Shown: piece after piece, positions 5,881 to 8,850 of the stretch
Position numbering within the stretch: position 1 is the stretch's first letter
How the letters are laid out: each line of letters starts with the position of its first letter
Assembly (NCBI GenBank): GCA_900549275.1
Contig: URNU01000040.1
Coordinates: forward strand, 1 to 8,850
Length of the DNA stretch: 8,850 nt
Direction: 5' to 3'
Source: an uncultured Collinsella sp.
GTDB lineage: Bacteria; Actinomycetota; Coriobacteriia; Coriobacteriales; Coriobacteriaceae
The notes under the pieces: model-generated
What the model was told of the DNA's origin: nothing
What the model saw: the letters and a program-made list of their open reading frames with translations, nothing else
Database searches by the model: none
Position numbers and translations under genes: made by a program

Positions 5881-6594
5881 CTAACCACCAAGATAGGCCT
5901 TGCGCACGTTATCGTCGTGCAGGAGTTCTTGGCCCGTGCCGGTCATGGTGATCTTGCCGGTCTCGAGCACGTAGCCGCGTGTGGCGATGGAAAGAGCCAT
6001 CTGTGCGTTTTGCTCGACCAGAAGCACCGTGGTGCCGGCCTTGTGCAGGTCCTCGACAATCTGGAAGATCTGTTCGATCAGAATCGGTGCCAGACCCATG
6101 GAAGGCTCGTCGAGCATAAGCAGTTTGGGGTTACTCATAAGAGCGCGCCCCATAACAAGCATCTGCTGCTCACCGCCCGAAAGGGTGCCGGCGACCTGGC
6201 GACGGCGTTCCTTCAGGCGCGGGAACTGCTCGTAGACGCGCTCGAGGCCCGGAGCCACCGTGGACTTGGGCTGCGTATAGGCGCCCATCTCCAGGTTCTC
6301 CTCGACCGTCATCTGCAAAAAGGCGCGACGACCCTCGGGAACCTGAGCCAGGCCCTTACCAACCAGCTTGTCGGCGGGCGTATGGGTAATGTCCTCGCCC
6401 ATAAACTTGATGGAGCCGGTCTTGGAGCGCAGCAGGCCCGAGACGGTCTTGAGCGTCGTGGACTTACCGGCACCGTTCGCGCCGATCAGAGCCACGATCT
6501 CGCCCTCGTTAACGTTAAAGGAGATGTCCTTGATGGCGTGGATGGCGCCGTACCAGACGTTGATGTTGTAGACGGAAAGCATCGGCTCTGCCAT
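5881..6594 (-). CDS. livF: Branched-chain amino acid ABC transporter ATP-binding protein LivF
   Basis: A 237-residue cytoplasmic ATPase of usual LivF length. Walker A GANGAGKST is at 38-46, the Q-loop glutamine at 84 (LAQVPEGRR), the ABC signature LSGGEQQ at 138-144, and Walker B LLMLDEP at 158-164. The segment after the D-loop reads LLVEQN (191-196), the LivF-type variant in which the usual H-loop histidine is replaced. It pairs with LivG to power uptake through the LivH/LivM channel, typically of leucine, isoleucine or valine; exact substrate cannot be told from the ATPase. ATG 6594 follows the livG TAA with no gap and has AAGGGGGAG upstream inside livG, so translation is coupled. It is the last gene of the operon. 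Confidence 0.95.
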   Translation of the reverse strand: MAEPMLSVYNINVWYGAIHAIKDISFNVNEGEIVALIGANGAGKSTTLKTVSGLLRSKTGSIKFMGEDITHTPADKLVGKGLAQVPEGRRAFLQMTVEENLEMGAYTQPKSTVAPGLERVYEQFPRLKERRRQVAGTLSGGEQQMLVMGRALMSNPKLLMLDEPSMGLAPILIEQIFQIVEDLHKAGTTVLLVEQNAQMALSIATRGYVLETGKITMTGTGQELLHDDNVRKAYLGG

Positions 6595-7455
6595 TTAGTT
6601 CTCCCCCTTATCCTGCTTGCCCAGATATGCCTCAATAACAGCGTCGTTGTTCTGGATTTCCTCTGCCGTGCCCTTGGCGATGACCTTACCAAAGTTGAGC
6701 ACGCAGATGCCCTCGCAGATGTTCATAACGAGCGACATATCATGCTCGATAAGCATGATGGCAATGCCAAAGGTGTCGCGAATCTTGACGATATTCTCCA
6801 TGAGCTCCGCGGTCTCGGACGGGTTCATGCCGGCAGCAGGCTCGTCGAGCAGCAGTAGCTTGGGGTTGGTGGCAAGCGCGCGGACGATCTCCAGACGACG
6901 CTGAGCGCCGTAAGGCAGCGATCCGGCCTGCTCGTTTGCCAGATGCTCCATATCAAAGATGGACAGCAGCTCCATGGCGCGCTCGTGAGCAGCCTTCTCG
7001 TGCTTCCAATACGTCGGCAGGCGCAGCACGCCCTCAAAGCCGGAGTAACGCTCCTGGTTATGCAGGCCGACCTTGACGTTATCCTCCACCGTCATGGTGT
7101 TGAATAGGCGAATGTTCTGGAAGGTACGGGCAATACCCATGCGGTTGACCTGGTAGACCGACTTGCCCGAGGTGTCCTCGCCGTCGAGCAGGATGGTGCC
7201 ATGCGTGGGCTGGTACACCTTGGTGAGCAGGTTGAAGACCGTGGTCTTGCCGGCGCCGTTGGGACCGATCAGACCGGCGATCTCGGTCTTGCCGATAGTC
7301 AGGCTAAAGTCGTCGACTGCTTTAAGGCCACCGAACTCAATGCCCAGGTGGATGCACTCGAGTGCAGGGCGCTCGCCCAGGTCACGATCGGGAACGATGG
7401 CGCCAGAAGGATACGGGACCATCTTGCCCTTCTTGAACTCAAATTTACTGGGCAT
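6595..7455 (-). CDS. livG: Branched-chain amino acid ABC transporter ATP-binding protein LivG
   Basis: A 286-residue ATPase. Walker A GPNGAGKT is at 64-71, TFQNIRLF with the Q-loop glutamine at 113, the signature in the LivG-type form LPYGAQRR at 180-187, Walker B LLLLDEP at 200-206, and IEHDM with the H-loop histidine at 238. The core begins near residue 31 (ALECIHLGIEFGGLKAVDDF). Residues 1-30 form a polar N-terminal extension that most LivG proteins lack. The extension appears real, because ATG 7455 has a near-perfect AAGGAGGTG ribosome site 8 bases upstream. The first 11 bases overlap the end of livM, and the stop abuts livF. It is the partner ATPase of LivF in the importer. Confidence 0.95.
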   Translation of the reverse strand: MPSKFEFKKGKMVPYPSGAIVPDRDLGERPALECIHLGIEFGGLKAVDDFSLTIGKTEIAGLIGPNGAGKTTVFNLLTKVYQPTHGTILLDGEDTSGKSVYQVNRMGIARTFQNIRLFNTMTVEDNVKVGLHNQERYSGFEGVLRLPTYWKHEKAAHERAMELLSIFDMEHLANEQAGSLPYGAQRRLEIVRALATNPKLLLLDEPAAGMNPSETAELMENIVKIRDTFGIAIMLIEHDMSLVMNICEGICVLNFGKVIAKGTAEEIQNNDAVIEAYLGKQDKGEN

Positions 7456-8524
7456 CGGCTGCCACCTCCTTCTTGGAAGCAAAGCGGTCCTTGACGCGAC
7501 CGAAGAACGCCTTGAGCTGCGGGTTGTTGGTAAAAATCATGACCAGGATCAGCACGATGGCGTAGATGAGCATGCGGTAGTCCGAGAACTGACGAAGCAG
7601 CTCGGGAAGCACCGTGAGCAGCGCCGCCGCGATGACGGAGCCGCGCATATTGCCCAGACCGCCCAGGACCACGAACACCAGGATGAGAATGGACGTGTTG
7701 AAGTCGAACTTGGTGGCGGAGAGCTGCGAGAAGTTACCGCCGAAGAGGGCTCCGGCAGCACCGGCGAGGGCAGCGGAAACCACGAAGGCGATCATGCGGT
7801 ACTCGGTGACGGAGATGCCTACGGACTCGGCTGCAATCTTGTTATCGCGCACGGCCATAATGGCACGGCCGGTACGGCTGCGAACCAGGTTGAGCACGAT
7901 CACGAGTGCGACCATGACCAGGATGGCACCGGCGAGGAAGGTCGAGTACGTCGACACGCCCGAGGCGCCCTGGGCGCCCTTGATGATGGCGGTGCCGTCC
8001 TCGAGCAGGTGCAGGTCGTCGATCGTAGAGTTGCCCGTGATGTTAAAGATCACGTGCAGGCCGCGGGAGTCGACGCCCACAATGAGGCAGGTGACGATCT
8101 CTTTGATGATCTCGCCAAAAGCCAGGGTCACGATAGCCAGATAGTCGCCGCTCAGGCGCAGGACCGGGATGCCAATCAAGAAGCCCAGGATAGCGGCAGC
8201 GATGGCGCCGACCACGATGCTGATAATCAGGCGCACCGGATCGGAGGGAACGGCGCTCTCGAGGGCGACCGCGGTGACGATGCCCGTGTAGGCGCCGACA
8301 CTCATAAAGCCCGCATGGCCCAGCGACAGGTCGCCCGCGATGCCGACGACAAGGTTGAGGGAAATGGCCATGACGATATAGGCCGTGATGGGAACCAACT
8401 GACCAGCAATCATGCGCGGGATCATGTGGTTGGACTGCATAAAGAACACGATGGCGAACGCCACAACGCACATGGCGTACGTGACAAAGTCGTGACGCGT
8501 CTGCTTGTCATTAAGAAACTTCAT
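7445..8524 (-). CDS. livM: Branched-chain amino acid ABC transporter permease LivM
   Basis: A 359-residue polytopic inner-membrane permease. It has an N-terminal hydrophobic segment, then the hallmark GDLSLGHAGFMSVGAYTG (about 64-81), LRLSGDYLAIVTLAFGEI (about 122-139), and the cytoplasmic coupling region IMAVRDNKIAAESVGI followed by FVVSAALAGAAGALFGG (about 225-268), where the ATPases dock. Further helices follow to about 340 and the C-terminus is charged (FGRVKDRFASKKEV). With LivH it forms the membrane channel of the importer. ATG 8524 was chosen because AGGTG lies 6 bases upstream; GTG 8533, directly after the livH stop, would add three residues and is equally possible. The 3' end overlaps livG by 11 bases. 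Confidence 0.93.
   Translation of the reverse strand: MKFLNDKQTRHDFVTYAMCVVAFAIVFFMQSNHMIPRMIAGQLVPITAYIVMAISLNLVVGIAGDLSLGHAGFMSVGAYTGIVTAVALESAVPSDPVRLIISIVVGAIAAAILGFLIGIPVLRLSGDYLAIVTLAFGEIIKEIVTCLIVGVDSRGLHVIFNITGNSTIDDLHLLEDGTAIIKGAQGASGVSTYSTFLAGAILVMVALVIVLNLVRSRTGRAIMAVRDNKIAAESVGISVTEYRMIAFVVSAALAGAAGALFGGNFSQLSATKFDFNTSILILVFVVLGGLGNMRGSVIAAALLTVLPELLRQFSDYRMLIYAIVLILVMIFTNNPQLKAFFGRVKDRFASKKEVAADAQ
7464..7471 (-). promoter_or_regulatory. Strong ribosome-binding site of livG
   Basis: AAGGAGGT on the minus strand, 8 bases from ATG 7455 and inside the 3' end of livM. It decides the livG start over the in-frame upstream ATG at 7482 and supports translation of the N-terminal extension. 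Confidence 0.8.
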
Positions 8525-8533
8525 AACGCTCAC

Positions 8534-8850
8534 CTACACCTTCTCGGGGACGTACTTGCCCAAGAGGCCGGCAGGCTTGACGAGCAGGACGATGATCAAA
8601 ACACCAAAGACGATGGAGTTGGCAAGGCTCGTGGAAATGTAAGCCTGCGCCATCGCCTCGATAATGCCGATGAGAATGCCACCGACAAAAGCGCCGGGGA
8701 TGGAGCCGATGCCACCGAAGACAGCGGCGTCGAAGGCCTTGATGCCAGGCATGGCACCCGTCGTGGGCTGCAACACCGGCGAGTAGGAGCACAGCAGCAC
8801 GCCGGCGATGGCGGCAAGGGCAGAGCCGATGGCAAACGTCATCGAAATGG
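8534..8850 (-). CDS. livH: Branched-chain amino acid ABC transporter permease LivH (5' end outside window)
   Basis: The C-terminal 104 or so residues of a LivH-type permease; the frame is open to the right edge. Recognisable parts are ISMTFAIGSALAAIAGVL, then MPGIKAFDAAVFGGIGSIPGAFVGG, IGIIEAMAQAYI, and a final hydrophobic helix IVFGVLIIVLLVKPAGLLGK. These match the conserved end of LivH, which pairs with LivM in the membrane. The TAG stop at 8534-8536 directly abuts GTG 8533, an alternative livM start. Internal ATG 8842 is not the start, because the conserved sequence continues upstream of it. Confidence 0.9.
   Translation of the reverse strand, partial: ISMTFAIGSALAAIAGVLLCSYSPVLQPTTGAMPGIKAFDAAVFGGIGSIPGAFVGGILIGIIEAMAQAYISTSLANSIVFGVLIIVLLVKPAGLLGKYVPEKV

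Noticed and set aside
5830..6858. Long plus-strand open frame of 342 codons
   Set aside because: It is antisense to livF and livG, which carry full ATPase motifs; it arises from codon bias.
1..8850. CRISPR array, phage defence island, tRNA or transposase
   Set aside because: No spaced direct repeats, tRNA-like cloverleaf or transposase motif was seen when reading either strand.

Overview
The window is GC-rich, densely coding bacterial DNA. Codon use, gene content and protein style fit a Coriobacteriia gut actinobacterium, most likely Collinsella or a close relative. This placement is an inference from recognition, because no rRNA or marker-gene comparison was possible. No phage, insertion-sequence, CRISPR, tRNA or rRNA signal was seen.

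Layout. Positions 1-2780 (minus) hold a very long, 3'-truncated gene: a complete RecJ 5'-3' single-strand exonuclease fused in frame to an SF2, RecQ-like DEAH helicase that runs off the left edge. Its leader (2781-2895) has a clear -10 box, a small hairpin and a possible 21-codon leader ORF overlapping the recJ start. Divergently, 3057-4055 (plus) encodes a bile acid:sodium symporter (BASS) family membrane protein whose presumed sodium-site motif is altered. It converges on a tight two-gene minus-strand unit, cutC (4887-5564) then a GalT/HIT-fold DUF4931-type protein (4086-4883), which are translationally coupled.

Positions 5565-5880 carry no gene but are unusually structured. They hold a perfect 22-bp inverted repeat (5621-5642/5668-5689), a near-continuous 100-nt palindrome (5738-5837) whose core looks like the terminator of the next operon, and a perfect 10-bp hairpin (5852-5875) just after that operon's last stop codon.

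Positions 5881-8850 (minus) are four consecutive branched-chain amino-acid ABC transporter genes in transcription order livH (5' end outside the window), livM, livG, livF. Stops and starts touch or overlap, so they form one polycistronic unit: two permeases and two ATPases of a HAAT-type importer. The substrate-binding protein is not in the window.

The most notable items are the RecJ-helicase fusion, the two large palindromes in the cutC-livF gap, the BASS protein lacking the usual sodium-site residues, and the coupled cutC/GalT-like pair.
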